This document shows positions 7,949 to 17,183 of a DNA stretch of 64,000 bases, piece after piece. A program made the position numbers and the translations under genes. Source of the DNA: Prauserella endophytica (GTDB lineage: Bacteria; Actinomycetota; Actinomycetes; Mycobacteriales; Pseudonocardiaceae); contig NZ_SWMS01000004.1 of NCBI RefSeq assembly GCF_005146945.1, forward strand, positions 178,305 through 242,304. The letters run 5' to 3'. Position 1 is the stretch's first letter, and each line of letters starts with the position of its first letter. The notes under the pieces were generated by a model. It was not told the DNA's origin and searched no databases. It saw only the letters and a list, made by a program, of their open reading frames with translations.

Positions 7949-9305
7949 CGCCTTCGGCAGGCGGCGGCGTGGCCGGCTGTCAGCGGTCCTGTTGTCCGCA
8001 CTACTGCTGGTCACCGGATGCGCCGGGGCGGGAGCCATCGGCGCGGGCACGCAGACGCTGGTGATCGCGATCGTCGCCAACCCGCAGATGAACGACGCCA
8101 TCGCGCTGTCCGACCGGTTCGAGCGCGAGCACCCCGGCATCGAGCTGAAGTTCGTGTCGCTGCCGGAGAACCAGGCCCGCGCGAAGATCACCGCCTCCAC
8201 CGCCACGCAGGGCGGCGAGTTCGACGTGGTGATGATCAGCAACTACGAGACGCCGCAGTGGGCTGCCAACGGCTGGCTGGAGAACCTGCAGCCCTACATC
8301 GACTCCAGCGAGGGCTACGACGCCGACGACTTCATCCCCAGCATCCGCCAGTCGCTGTCCCACGAGGGCTCGATGTACGCGGTGCCGTTCTACGGCGAGT
8401 CGTCGTTCCTGGCCTACCGCAAGGACCTCTTCGACCAGGCCGGGCTCACGATGCCGGAGAACCCCACGTGGCAGCAGATCGCCGACTTCGCCGCGAGGCT
8501 CCACGACCCGGCGAACGGCATCGCCGGGATCTGCCTGCGCGGCAAGCCGGGCTGGGGCGAGAGCCTCGCGCCGTTCACCACCGTGGTGAACACGTTCGGC
8601 GGCCGGTGGTTCGACCGGAACTGGAACGCCCAGCTCACGTCGCCGGAGTTCAAGGCGGCGGCCAACTTCTACGTGAACCTCGTGCGCGAGCACGGCGAGA
8701 CGGGTGCCTCCAGCGCCGGGTTCTCCGAGTGCGGCACGCGCTACGGCCAGGGCCAGGCCGCGATGTGGTACGACGCGACGGTGATGGCCGGTACCAACGA
8801 GGACCCGGCCAGCAGCACGGTGGCGGGCAAGTCCGGCTACGTCGCCGCACCGGTGGACAAGACCGACGCTAGCGGCTGGCTCTACACGTGGTCGCTGGCG
8901 ATGCCGAAGGTCACCGAGAACAAGCAGGCCGCGTGGGACTTCATGCGGTGGATGACCGACAAGCGGTTCGTCCAGACGGTTGGCGAGGAGTTCGGCTGGA
9001 ACCGCGTGCCGCCGGGCTGCCGCCAGTCCACCTACGACATTCCCGAGTACCGGGAGGCCGCGAAGGCCTACGCGCAGCCGACCCTGGACGGCATCCGCGA
9101 TGCCAGCCAGGACAAGACGATGACCGAGCCGGTGCCCTACCCGGGCATTCAGTTCGTTGGCATCCCCGAGTTCCAGGACCTGGGCACCCGGGTGAGCCAG
9201 CAGCTCTCCGCGGCGATCGCGGGACAGAAGTCGGTCGACGAGGCGTTGGAGCAGGCGCAGGAGTACGCCGAGACGGTCGGCCAGGCCTATCGGGAGACCC
9301 AATGA
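7941..9305 (+). CDS. ABC sugar/polyol transporter substrate-binding lipoprotein
   Basis: The 454-residue extracellular solute-binding protein of family 1 has a lipoprotein signal: an Arg-rich start, then VLLSALLLVTGCAGAG with the lipobox Cys near residue 29. The start ATG has AGGAGG upstream, and the gene overlaps the dehydrogenase end by eight bases. It contains the GEFDVVMISNYETPQW block typical of SmoE/polyol-binding proteins. The protein is anchored outside the membrane and delivers substrate to the two permeases that follow. Confidence 0.92.
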   Translation: MRNAFGRRRRGRLSAVLLSALLLVTGCAGAGAIGAGTQTLVIAIVANPQMNDAIALSDRFEREHPGIELKFVSLPENQARAKITASTATQGGEFDVVMISNYETPQWAANGWLENLQPYIDSSEGYDADDFIPSIRQSLSHEGSMYAVPFYGESSFLAYRKDLFDQAGLTMPENPTWQQIADFAARLHDPANGIAGICLRGKPGWGESLAPFTTVVNTFGGRWFDRNWNAQLTSPEFKAAANFYVNLVREHGETGASSAGFSECGTRYGQGQAAMWYDATVMAGTNEDPASSTVAGKSGYVAAPVDKTDASGWLYTWSLAMPKVTENKQAAWDFMRWMTDKRFVQTVGEEFGWNRVPPGCRQSTYDIPEYREAAKAYAQPTLDGIRDASQDKTMTEPVPYPGIQFVGIPEFQDLGTRVSQQLSAAIAGQKSVDEALEQAQEYAETVGQAYRETQ

Positions 9306-10234
9306 CGACGACCGAGATCGCTCCTGCTCGGGCCGGTGAGAGCGCCGAGCAGCCGAAACCGCGCAGGCACGCCAACCCGTGGAAGCGCAGGGCCCCGTTG
9401 CTGCCCGCGCTGCTCTTCACCATCGCGGTGACACAGATTCCCTTCCTGGTCACGGTGTTCTACTCGTTCCAGTCGTGGAACCTGGTGCGGCCGGGCTCGC
9501 AGCACTTCGTCGGCTTCCAGAACTACGTCGACGTGTTCGCCGACAGCACGTTCCGCGGCGCGATGCTCAACACCGTCGTGCTCACGGTGGTGTGCGTGTT
9601 CGTGTCGATGGCACTCGGGCTCGGGCTCGCCTTGCTGCTCGACCGCAAATTCACCGGCAGGGGCGTGGTGCGCACGCTCATCATCACGCCGTTCCTCATC
9701 CTCCCGGCAGCCGGTGCGCTGCTGTGGAAGACGACGATGTTCGACCCGGTGTACGGGCTGCTCAACTTCGTGCTCGGCACCGACATCGACTGGCTCTCGG
9801 AGTTCCCGCTCGGGTCGGTGATGGCGCAGGTGGTGTGGCAGTGGACGCCGTTCATGACGCTGCTGATCCTCGCCGGGCTGCAGGCGCAGTCCAAAGAGGT
9901 GCTGGAGGCCGCGCAGGTCGACGGCGCGGGCCGCTGGCGCACGTTCGCGTCCATCACGCTGCCGCAGCTGAGCCGGTACCTCCAGCTCGCCGCGCTGCTG
10001 GGGGCGATCTACATCGTCAACTCGTTCGACGCGATCTACCTGATGACCCAGGGCGGTCCGGGTACGGCGAGCACCAACCTGCCCTTCTACATCTACCAGC
10101 GGGCGTTCGAGGGCTTCGACGTCGGCCAGTCCTCGGCGATGGGCGTGATCGTGGTGATCCTGACGCTGATCGTGGCCACGTTCACCCTGCGCCTGATGTT
10201 CCGGACCTTCGACGTGAGCGGGGGTGTGAAATGA
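9302..10234 (+). CDS. ABC sugar/polyol transporter permease 1
   Basis: The 310-residue MalF/SmoF-type inner-membrane permease has about six transmembrane segments and the cytoplasmic EAA loop EAAQVDGAGRWRTFASITLP near residue 200. That loop docks the ATPase. The ATG overlaps the stop of the binding-protein gene (ATGA). No ATPase gene accompanies it, which suggests use of a shared MsiK-type ATPase encoded elsewhere, as is usual for actinobacterial sugar importers. Confidence 0.93.
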   Translation: MTTTEIAPARAGESAEQPKPRRHANPWKRRAPLLPALLFTIAVTQIPFLVTVFYSFQSWNLVRPGSQHFVGFQNYVDVFADSTFRGAMLNTVVLTVVCVFVSMALGLGLALLLDRKFTGRGVVRTLIITPFLILPAAGALLWKTTMFDPVYGLLNFVLGTDIDWLSEFPLGSVMAQVVWQWTPFMTLLILAGLQAQSKEVLEAAQVDGAGRWRTFASITLPQLSRYLQLAALLGAIYIVNSFDAIYLMTQGGPGTASTNLPFYIYQRAFEGFDVGQSSAMGVIVVILTLIVATFTLRLMFRTFDVSGGVK

Positions 10235-11040
10235 GGCTCGGCCGCATCTCGCTGACCGCGTTCACGTGGCTGGTCGCGATCCTGTTCGTCTTTCCCGTCA
10301 TCTGGATGGTGCTGACGTCGTTCAAGACGGAGGCCGACGCCTACACCGATCCACCGAGGCTGTTCTTCTCGCCGACCCTGGAGCAGTTCGCGGGCGTGTT
10401 CGAACGCGGGTTCCTGCCCTACCTCGCCAACTCGGCGTTCGTCACGGTGGTGTCGACGCTCGCCGTGCTGGTGCTGGCGATCCCGGCCGCCTACGCGCTT
10501 TCGATCGCGCCGGTCAAGGGCACGAGCAACGTGCTCGGCTTCTTCCTGTCCACGAAGATGCTGCCGATCGTGGCGGCGATCATCCCGCTGTACGTGATCT
10601 CGCAGAACGTGCAGCTGCTGGACAACGTGTGGGCGCTGAACATCCTCTACACGGCCATGAACCTGCCGCTGGCGGTGTGGATGATGCGCTCGTTCTTCCT
10701 CGAGGTGCCGAAGGAGATGATCGAGGCCGCACGGGTTGACGGCGCCAAGCTGCCGACGCTGCTCTACAAGGTCGTGCTGCCCGTCGTGGCGCCCGGCATC
10801 GCGGCGACCGCGCTGATCTGCGTGATCTTCTCGTGGACGGAGTTCTTCTACGCAGTCAACCTCACCGCAGCGCGGGCCGGCACCGTGCCGGTGTTCCTGT
10901 CCGGCTTCATCACCAGTGAGGGCCTGTACTGGGCGCAGCTGTCGGCCGCGGCCCTGCTCGCCTCGCTGCCCGTGATGATCATCGGCTGGATCGCGCAGAA
11001 CCACCTCGTCCGCGGCCTCTCCATGGGCGCCGTCAAGTAG
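10231..11040 (+). CDS. ABC sugar/polyol transporter permease 2
   Basis: The 269-residue MalG/SmoG-type permease has about six membrane helices and the EAA motif EAARVDGAKLPTLLYKVVLP near residue 168. Its ATG overlaps the preceding stop (ATGA). It is the last gene of the operon. After it come short CGGAG direct repeats (11041-11075) and no clear hairpin. It forms the heterodimeric channel with permease 1. Confidence 0.93.
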   Translation: MRLGRISLTAFTWLVAILFVFPVIWMVLTSFKTEADAYTDPPRLFFSPTLEQFAGVFERGFLPYLANSAFVTVVSTLAVLVLAIPAAYALSIAPVKGTSNVLGFFLSTKMLPIVAAIIPLYVISQNVQLLDNVWALNILYTAMNLPLAVWMMRSFFLEVPKEMIEAARVDGAKLPTLLYKVVLPVVAPGIAATALICVIFSWTEFFYAVNLTAARAGTVPVFLSGFITSEGLYWAQLSAAALLASLPVMIIGWIAQNHLVRGLSMGAVK

Positions 11041-11226
11041 AGGAGCGGCGCGGCGCGGAGCGGAGCGGAGCGTGGTGCGCGCCGGGGTGTGAGCTGGGCG
11101 AAGTCCACGTCCTCGACCCCGAGACGACGTTGTCGATCACCCGAAACTCCCAACCGCAGTGACGCCGTGTGGCGGAACGGCTACGATGTCCAGCGTCCCG
11201 CATATGGTGAGGAGAGCGAGCCTTCA

Positions 11227-12048
11227 ATGTCCTCCGACAGCGCAGCAGTCGACTCCGAGATCGTCGTACTGGACAACGGGGTGCCGACGGCCGCCCGCGT
11301 CTACGACGTCATGCTCAACGGCAAGGACAACTACGCCATCGACCGGCAGGTCGCCGAGGCGAGTCTGTCCGTGATGCCGGAGCTCAAGGAGATCGCACTG
11401 CACAACAGGGCGATCCTGCACCGCGTGGTGCGTCACCTTGCCGCCGAGCAGGGCATCACGCAGTTCCTCGACCTGGGCTCGGGGCTGCCCACGGCGCGCA
11501 ACACGCACGAGGTGGCCCAGGAGGCCAACCCCGATGCGAAGGTCGTCTATGTCGACATCGACCCGATCGTGCTGGCGCACGGCAGGGCGCTGCTGCAGGA
11601 CAACGAGAACACGCGCGTCGTCACCGCCGACCTCCGCAAGCCGGAGGAGGTGCTCTCGCACCCCGACGTGCAGGAGATGATCGACTTCAGCAAGCCGGTG
11701 TGCGTGATGCTCTGCGGCATCCTGCACCACCTCGCCGACGACGAGGACCCGAAGGGCATCGTGCAGGCCCTGCGGGAGGCCGTGGTGCCCGGTTCGTACT
11801 TCTTCATCACGAACTTCACGCGGCTGTCGGACTCGCCGGAGAGTGAGGAGCTGGAGAAGGTCCTGCTCTCGCAGCTGGGCACCGGCCGCGTCCGGACCCC
11901 GGCGGAGCTCGAGGAGTTCTTCGAGGGCCTGGAGATCCTGGCGCCCGGCATCGTGCCGCTGCCGCTGTGGCGGCCCGACGAGATCGTCACCGACGCGACG
12001 ACGATCGGCGTGCGCTTCATGACCGGCGGGGTCGGCAGGAAGAACTGA
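11227..12048 (+). CDS. PF04672-type SAM-dependent methyltransferase
   Basis: The 273-residue protein belongs to the actinobacterial S-adenosyl methyltransferase family. It shows VPTAARVYDVMLNGKDNY near residue 20, FLDLGSGLPT as SAM motif I near 80, VVYVDIDPIVLAHGRALL near 105, and the C-terminal PLPLWRPDE. These proteins are abundant in Streptomyces and Pseudonocardiaceae, but substrates are not established. A second member lies at 17184 in this window. GGTGAGGAGAG lies upstream of the start, with a TACGAT box (about 11181) as a possible -10. Confidence 0.88.
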   Translation: MSSDSAAVDSEIVVLDNGVPTAARVYDVMLNGKDNYAIDRQVAEASLSVMPELKEIALHNRAILHRVVRHLAAEQGITQFLDLGSGLPTARNTHEVAQEANPDAKVVYVDIDPIVLAHGRALLQDNENTRVVTADLRKPEEVLSHPDVQEMIDFSKPVCVMLCGILHHLADDEDPKGIVQALREAVVPGSYFFITNFTRLSDSPESEELEKVLLSQLGTGRVRTPAELEEFFEGLEILAPGIVPLPLWRPDEIVTDATTIGVRFMTGGVGRKN

Positions 12049-12054
12049 GGTGCT

Positions 12055-12111
12055 TTCCGGGACGCGGGCGGCGTAACCGGCTGATCACCGGAAACCGCCC
12101 GCGCCCCGGAA
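12055..12111. terminator. Bidirectional hairpin terminator
   Basis: TTCCGGGACGCGGGCGG (12055-12071) pairs with CCGCCCGCGCCCCGGAA (12095-12111) with one mismatch in 17. The 23-nt loop contains a further CCGG/CCGG pair. It sits between the convergent methyltransferase (stop 12048) and hemerythrin gene (stop 12133). Confidence 0.8.
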
Positions 12112-12132
12112 TGACTTGACGCGTCCCTCACC

Positions 12133-12684
12133 TCACGTCGCGCGCCCGCTGAGCTTGTCGCGCATCCGGTCGATCAGGCCCGCGCCCGGGTCGAGGATGC
12201 GGTTGGCCGGCGGCTTGTCCGGCGACTGCGGGTGCGGCCTCGTCGGTGCCTTCTCCTTGGCCCGCAACACCTTCTCGCCCAGCTCCCGCAGCTCCTCCTC
12301 GCTGCACGCCGCGCGCAGCTTGGGCAGCAGATCGTTCTCCTCGTCCTCGACGTGGTGGCGGATCGAGTCCATCAGGTTGCCGAGCAGCTGGTCGAACTTG
12401 GGGTCGGTGGCGTCCATGTCCTCCAGCTGCTTCATCAGCAGCTCGGCCTCGGAGTGCTCCTCGATCTCGTGGTCGGCGAGCTCGTTGCCGTTCTCGAGGT
12501 GCTTGCGCGCGGCGGGGTACATGAACTGCTCCTCCGCGACGGAGTGCCGGACCAGCTCGGCGATGACGTGGTCGGCGAGCTCCCTGCGACGGCGCGGGTC
12601 GGTGGCCTTGTCCTCCAGCTCGGCGAACACCCGCTCGACCTCGCGGTGGTCGTTCATGATGACGCTGATCAGGTCGTCGGTCAT
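12133..12684 (-). CDS. Hemerythrin HHE-domain protein
   Basis: The 183-residue protein has an N-terminal four-helix hemerythrin-like domain. Its ligand-type residues are in NDHREVERVF (near 12), HVIAELVRHSVAEEQFMYP (near 40-57), HEIEEHSEAE (near 73) and HHVEDEENDLLP (near 112). Such domains bind a di-iron centre and are used for O2, NO or redox sensing in actinobacteria. A charged, proline-rich tail (about 150-183) follows. The start was chosen at the ATG at 12684; the frame remains open upstream but only as read-through of the neighbouring intergenic region. Confidence 0.88.
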   Translation of the reverse strand: MTDDLISVIMNDHREVERVFAELEDKATDPRRRRELADHVIAELVRHSVAEEQFMYPAARKHLENGNELADHEIEEHSEAELLMKQLEDMDATDPKFDQLLGNLMDSIRHHVEDEENDLLPKLRAACSEEELRELGEKVLRAKEKAPTRPHPQSPDKPPANRILDPGAGLIDRMRDKLSGRAT

Positions 12685-12752
12685 GGGGTGGCTCCTCCTG
12701 CTCGGTTGCCTGGCTGGCGGCGGAGTACCCGGGCCCCTGCCGGCGAAACGGC

Positions 12753-13823
12753 TCACGCGCGGTGTTCGGCGACTGTGATCAGCACCGCCTTCACGGCGGC
12801 CACGGTGGGCACCGCGAACAGCACACCGGCGATACCGCCCTCGGTGCCGCCGATCACGAGCGCCACGAGCACCACGGCCGGGTGCAGCTTCGAGAGGTTG
12901 CCCTGCAGCACCGGTTGCAGCACGTGCCCCTCCAGCTGCTGCACGCCGAGCACCACGCCGAGGATGATGAGCGCGGCCACGCCGCCGTTGCTCACCAGGG
13001 TCACCGCGACCGCGACGAAGCCGGAGACGACCGAGCCCACGTAGGGCACGAATCCGCCGAGGAACACCAGCGCGGCGAGCGGAACGGTGAGCGGGACGCC
13101 GACGATCGCGAGCCCGATCCCGATGCCGATCGCATCGATGAGCGCGACCAGCGCTGTCACCCACACGTAGGTCACGACGCTGCGGTAGGCCCTGCGGCCC
13201 GACTCGTCGATGACGTTGCGGGTCGACGTGCGAAACGGTCGCAGCAGGAACTCCCACATCCTCGGACCGTCGTAGAGGAAGATCACGAGGAGCACAGTGG
13301 ACAGCAGCAGGCCGATCCCGATCGCGCTCACCGTGCTGAACGCGCCGAGCGCCTGTGAGATCACCGCCTGCTGATTGCCGCCGAGCCACTCCTGCACCCG
13401 GTCGGACAGCCCGCCCTCGAACTGGAACGGTCCCCTGCGCAGCCAGTCCTCGACCTGGGCGATGCTCTCGGCGACCTGTAGCCGCAGCTCGTCGAAGTTG
13501 TTGAGGATGGAAAGCACGACGAAGGCCACGAGGCCGCCCGCTACGGTCAGCCCCGCGATCAGCGAGGTCACCACCGCGAGGCCGCGTGGCCACCGGTGCC
13601 GGCACAGGAAGCCCACCAGCGGCTGCAGGAACGCCGAGAGCAGCAGCGCGATCGACATGGGGATCAGCACATAGCTCAGGTGCTCGACGACGTTGCGCAG
13701 CGCCCACAGCGCGAGAAAGAGCAGCAGCAGCTCGGCTGACACGATGGCAGCGCTGCGCAGCATGCCCGCGCTCAGCCGCAGGCGGGGCTTCGACATGCGG
13801 TGCGGGTATCCATTCGCGTGCAT
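12753..13823 (-). CDS. AI-2E family (PerM) membrane transporter
   Basis: The 356-residue polytopic membrane protein has about eight hydrophobic helices. The C-terminal family signature includes PLAALVFLGGFVPYVGSVVSG near residue 250 and GVQQLEGHVLQPVLQGNLSK near 298. Members export small molecules or ions; the AI-2 name is historical. Two ATGs (13823 and 13796) are possible and neither has a strong ribosome site. I took the upstream one. It is followed 68 bp later by the hemerythrin gene on the same strand. Confidence 0.85.
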   Translation of the reverse strand: MHANGYPHRMSKPRLRLSAGMLRSAAIVSAELLLLFLALWALRNVVEHLSYVLIPMSIALLLSAFLQPLVGFLCRHRWPRGLAVVTSLIAGLTVAGGLVAFVVLSILNNFDELRLQVAESIAQVEDWLRRGPFQFEGGLSDRVQEWLGGNQQAVISQALGAFSTVSAIGIGLLLSTVLLVIFLYDGPRMWEFLLRPFRTSTRNVIDESGRRAYRSVVTYVWVTALVALIDAIGIGIGLAIVGVPLTVPLAALVFLGGFVPYVGSVVSGFVAVAVTLVSNGGVAALIILGVVLGVQQLEGHVLQPVLQGNLSKLHPAVVLVALVIGGTEGGIAGVLFAVPTVAAVKAVLITVAEHRA

Positions 13824-13925
13824 GCGGAAACAGTGGTCGTTTGCCGTCCGCTCCGTGGGGTAGCCAAGGGGCCCCGAACGCGCTGAGCGACGGCCCGTGT
13901 CCTTGAGTGAGCCCAGGAGCCGACC

Positions 13926-14228
13926 ATGTTGAGCCATTACGAACGACAGGAGCTGGAACGGATCGCGCAAAGGTTCGAGCACGACGATCCCGAGCTGGCC
14001 AGTGCGCTCGGTTCGTGTGCGCACCCGCGTGGCACGCTCAGGCTGTCGAAGCTCGCCCGTCTCGGTCTGGACCTGTTCGCCGGTGTGCTCGTGGTGCTGG
14101 GCGCGCTCACGCTGAACTTCGGGCTGGTGTTCGTGGGCGCGCTGCTGCTGATCTGCGCCGCGTGCGCACACCTCAAGGGCTGGAGCCCGATCGACCCGCC
14201 GCCCACGCAGTACCGCCGCATGGAGTGA
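13926..14228 (+). CDS. DUF3040 small membrane protein
   Basis: The 100-residue protein starts with the MLSHYERQELERIAQRFEHDDP block diagnostic of DUF3040. Two hydrophobic segments (about 48-63 and 67-83) follow. The family is common in actinobacteria and of unknown function. AGGAG lies eight bases before the ATG. It is divergent from the AI-2E gene and convergent with purC. Confidence 0.9.
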   Translation: MLSHYERQELERIAQRFEHDDPELASALGSCAHPRGTLRLSKLARLGLDLFAGVLVVLGALTLNFGLVFVGALLLICAACAHLKGWSPIDPPPTQYRRME

Positions 14229-14249
14229 CCGAGGCCAGGGTGCCCAGCT

Positions 14250-14272
14250 GCAGTGAAGGTGGCCTTCACTGC
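14250..14272. repeat. Half-length family-1 palindrome between convergent genes
   Basis: GCAGTGAAGGTGGCCTTCACTGC is a short, self-complementary member of the family described at 5660. It lies between the DUF3040 stop (14228) and the purC stop (14289), so it could terminate both. Confidence 0.75.
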
Positions 14273-14288
14273 GCCCGCAGGACCTTTC

Positions 14289-15134
14289 CTAGCCGGTCCA
14301 GGTGTTGCCGGTGATGCGCTCGTAGGCCTCGGTGTAGCGCGCCCGGGTGGCCTCGACGATCTCGGGCGGCACCTCCGGCCCCGGCGGGGTGCGGTCCCAG
14401 TCGGTGCTCGTGGCCCAGTCGCGCACGAACTGCTTGTCGAACGCGTGCTGGGTCCGGCCAGGTTGCCACTCGTCGGCAGGCCAGAACCGGGACGAGTCGG
14501 AGGTGAGCACCTCGTCGGCCAGCGTCAGCGTGCCGTCGGCGTCCCGGCCGAACTCCAGCTTGGTGTCGGCGACCAGGATGCCCCGGGTCTCGGCGTGCGC
14601 GGCGCCCCTGCGGTAGATCTCCAGCGTGAGGTCGCGCAGCCGCTCGGCGGTCTCCCTGCCCTCTTGCCGCACTACGTCGTCGAAGGTGATGAACTCGTCG
14701 TGGCCGACCTCGGCCTTCGTGGTGGGGGTGAAGATCGGCTCGGGGAGCTCGCTGCCCTCCTCCAGGCCCGGCGGCAGCGCGACGCCGGAGACCGTGCCGT
14801 ACTTCTGGTACTCCTTCAGCCCCAGCCCGGCGAGGTAGCCGCGGGCGATGCACTCGACCTTGACCATCTCCAGCGGCTTGCACCGGATGGCCCTGCGGGC
14901 GAACTCGGGCGGCACGTCGGTGCCCGAGAGCACGTGGTTGGGCACGACGTCGCCGAAACGCTCGAACCACCACAGCGAGAGCTGGGTGAGCAGCGCGCCC
15001 TTGCCGGGGATCGGCGTGGGCAGCGTCACGTCGTACACCGAGACCCGGTCGGAGGCGACCAGGAGGATGTCGCCGCCGTCCTCGTAGAGATCCCTGACCT
15101 TGCCCGCATGGATGTGCTTCACGCGGCTCAGCAT
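14289..15134 (-). CDS. purC: Phosphoribosylaminoimidazole-succinocarboxamide (SAICAR) synthase
   Basis: The enzyme ligates aspartate to CAIR in de novo purine synthesis. The protein is about 281 residues from the chosen ATG, with the family start HIHAGKVRDLYE, DRVSVYDVTLPTPIPGKG near 33, VECIARGYLAGLG near 90 and DEVLTSDSSRFWP near 200. A start at 15170 would add 12 residues without homology support; a GTG at 15122 just before HIHAGKVRD is also possible. No other purine genes are adjacent. It is divergent from the thiamine-diphosphate enzyme. Confidence 0.95.
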   Translation of the reverse strand: MLSRVKHIHAGKVRDLYEDGGDILLVASDRVSVYDVTLPTPIPGKGALLTQLSLWWFERFGDVVPNHVLSGTDVPPEFARRAIRCKPLEMVKVECIARGYLAGLGLKEYQKYGTVSGVALPPGLEEGSELPEPIFTPTTKAEVGHDEFITFDDVVRQEGRETAERLRDLTLEIYRRGAAHAETRGILVADTKLEFGRDADGTLTLADEVLTSDSSRFWPADEWQPGRTQHAFDKQFVRDWATSTDWDRTPPGPEVPPEIVEATRARYTEAYERITGNTWTG

Positions 15135-15202
15135 ACGTACGGGTTGGACCGGCCTTGTTCGGGTAGCCACTGGCGGACGGTGACGGCGAGCGAGGAGGCG
15201 AC

Positions 15203-16993
15203 ATGGCCGAGACGGTCGGTGACCAGGTGGTGCGGCGCTTGCGGGAGTGGGGAGTCGAGCACGTGTTCGGCTACCCGGGCGACGGCATCAACGGGATCGT
15301 CACCGCTTTCGGCAAGGCGGACAACCAGCCGCGGTTCGTGCAGTCGAGGCACGAGGAGATGTCGGCGTTCCAGGCCGTCGGCTACGCCAAGTTCAGCGGT
15401 GAGGTCGGCGTGTGCCTCGCGACGTCGGGGCCGGGCGCCATCCACCTGCTCAACGGGCTCTACGACGCCAAGCTCGACCACGTGCCCGTGGTCGCGCTCG
15501 TGGGGCAGACGGCGCGCACCGCGATGGGCGGTAGCTACCAGCAGGAGGTGGACCTGCAGGCCCTCTACAAGGACGTCGCCGCGGCCTACCTCGTGGAGGT
15601 CAACGTCGCCGAGCAGCTGCCGAACGCGCTCGACCGGGCGTTCCGCACCGCGCGGGCGCGGCAGGCGCCCACCGCCGTGATCATCCCGGCCGACCTGCAG
15701 GAGCAGGACTACAGCCCGCCGCAGCACGCGTTCAAGCAGGTGCCCTCCAGCCCGCCCAGCTCGCCGCACGCGGTGCTGGTGCCGCCCGAGGACGAGCTGG
15801 CCCGCGCCGCCGAGGTGCTCAACGCGGGGGAGAAGGTGGCGATCCTCGTCGGCCAGGGCGCACGCAACGCCGCCGACGAGGTCAAGCACGTCGCGGAGCT
15901 GACGGGCGCCGGGGTGGCGAAGGCGTTGCTGGGCAAGGACGTTCTCCCCGACGACCTGCCGTATGTCACCGGCTCGATCGGCCTGCTCGGCACGCGGCCG
16001 ACGTACGAGCTGATGCAGGAGTGCGACACGCTGCTGATCGTCGGCTCCAACATGCCGTACAGCCAGTTCCTGCCCGAGTTCGGCCAGGCGAGGGCGGTGC
16101 AGATCGACGTGGACGCCAGCGTGATCGGCATGCGCTACCCGACCGAGGCGAACCTCGTCGGCGAGGCGAAGGGCACGCTGCGCGCGCTGATCCCCTTGCT
16201 GGAGGCCAAGGACGACCGGTCGTGGCGGCGGGACATCGAGCGGAACGTGGCCGCGTGGTGGGAGACGATGGAGCAGCAGGCGATGCTCGAGGCGCGGCCG
16301 GTCAACCCGCAGCGGGTGGTGCACGAGCTGTCCGCGCGGATCCCCGAGGACGCGATCGTCACGGCCGACTCCGGCTCGTCGACCAACTGGTACGCCCGCA
16401 ACCTGCGCATCCGAGGCCGCATGCGGGCCTCGCTCTCCGGCACGCTGGCCACGATGGGTCCCGGCGTGCCGTACGCGATCGGAGCGAAGTTCGCGCACCC
16501 GGAACGTCCCGTGGTCGCGCTCGTCGGCGACGGCGCGATGCAGATGAACGGCATGGCGGAGCTGATCACCATCGCCAGGTACCGCGAGCTGTGGTCGGAC
16601 CCGAGGCTCGTGGTGTGCGTGTTCCACAACGACGACCTCAACCAGGTCACGTGGGAGCTGCGGGCCATGGGCGGCGCGCCGAAGTTCGAGGAGTCACAGT
16701 CGCTGCCGGACGTCTCCTACGCCGGTTTCGCGCGCAGCCTCGGTTTCGAGGGCATCGCGGTGGATGATCCGGGCGAGCTCGGCCCGGCCTGGGACCGGGC
16801 ACTCTCCGCGGACGGTCCGGTGGTGCTGGACGTACGGTGCGACCCCGAGGTGCCGCCGATCCCGCCGCACGCGACGTTCGAGCAGATGAAGTCGACGGCG
16901 GAGGCGCTGCTGAAGGGCGACCCCAACGCCTGGCACGTCCTGGTGCAGGGAGCCAAGACGAAGATGCAGGAGTTCGTCCCTGGCAGGCGCTGA
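15203..16993 (+). CDS. Thiamine-diphosphate-dependent enzyme (pyruvate oxidase/acetolactate synthase family)
   Basis: The 596-residue protein has the three-domain POX/AHAS fold. It has FGYPGDGINGIV near residue 22, the TPP-activating Glu in SRHEEMSAFQAVGYA near 50, and a central FAD- or structural domain. The Mg/TPP motif is GDGAMQMNGMAELITIARY near 445. It lacks obvious anabolic acetolactate synthase neighbours such as ilvN, and its N-terminal motif resembles PoxB-like pyruvate:quinone or pyruvate oxidase proteins. The precise acceptor is uncertain. A GAGGAGG site precedes the ATG. It is a single-gene unit. Confidence 0.85.
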   Translation: MAETVGDQVVRRLREWGVEHVFGYPGDGINGIVTAFGKADNQPRFVQSRHEEMSAFQAVGYAKFSGEVGVCLATSGPGAIHLLNGLYDAKLDHVPVVALVGQTARTAMGGSYQQEVDLQALYKDVAAAYLVEVNVAEQLPNALDRAFRTARARQAPTAVIIPADLQEQDYSPPQHAFKQVPSSPPSSPHAVLVPPEDELARAAEVLNAGEKVAILVGQGARNAADEVKHVAELTGAGVAKALLGKDVLPDDLPYVTGSIGLLGTRPTYELMQECDTLLIVGSNMPYSQFLPEFGQARAVQIDVDASVIGMRYPTEANLVGEAKGTLRALIPLLEAKDDRSWRRDIERNVAAWWETMEQQAMLEARPVNPQRVVHELSARIPEDAIVTADSGSSTNWYARNLRIRGRMRASLSGTLATMGPGVPYAIGAKFAHPERPVVALVGDGAMQMNGMAELITIARYRELWSDPRLVVCVFHNDDLNQVTWELRAMGGAPKFEESQSLPDVSYAGFARSLGFEGIAVDDPGELGPAWDRALSADGPVVLDVRCDPEVPPIPPHATFEQMKSTAEALLKGDPNAWHVLVQGAKTKMQEFVPGRR

Positions 16994-17183
16994 GCGACGC
17001 ACGGTGCCGCGCTGTAGCGCGCTGCTTTTCCTTGCCCAGCAAGCGAAAATCAACGCCTTGGGGCAGAATGTCGCGGCCAGCCCGGCCACCACAGAGGGGC
17101 CGATCGCAGTAGAATCTGGTGCCCTGTGCGGCGGAAGATCACGAGGTTCGGACCGGGCCTTGCCCCGAGGAGGCGTACACAGA

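Noticed and set aside
11041-11075. CGGAG direct repeats after the ABC operon as a regulatory element
   Set aside because: The short GC-rich repeats have no clear symmetry or hairpin, and I cannot support a function.
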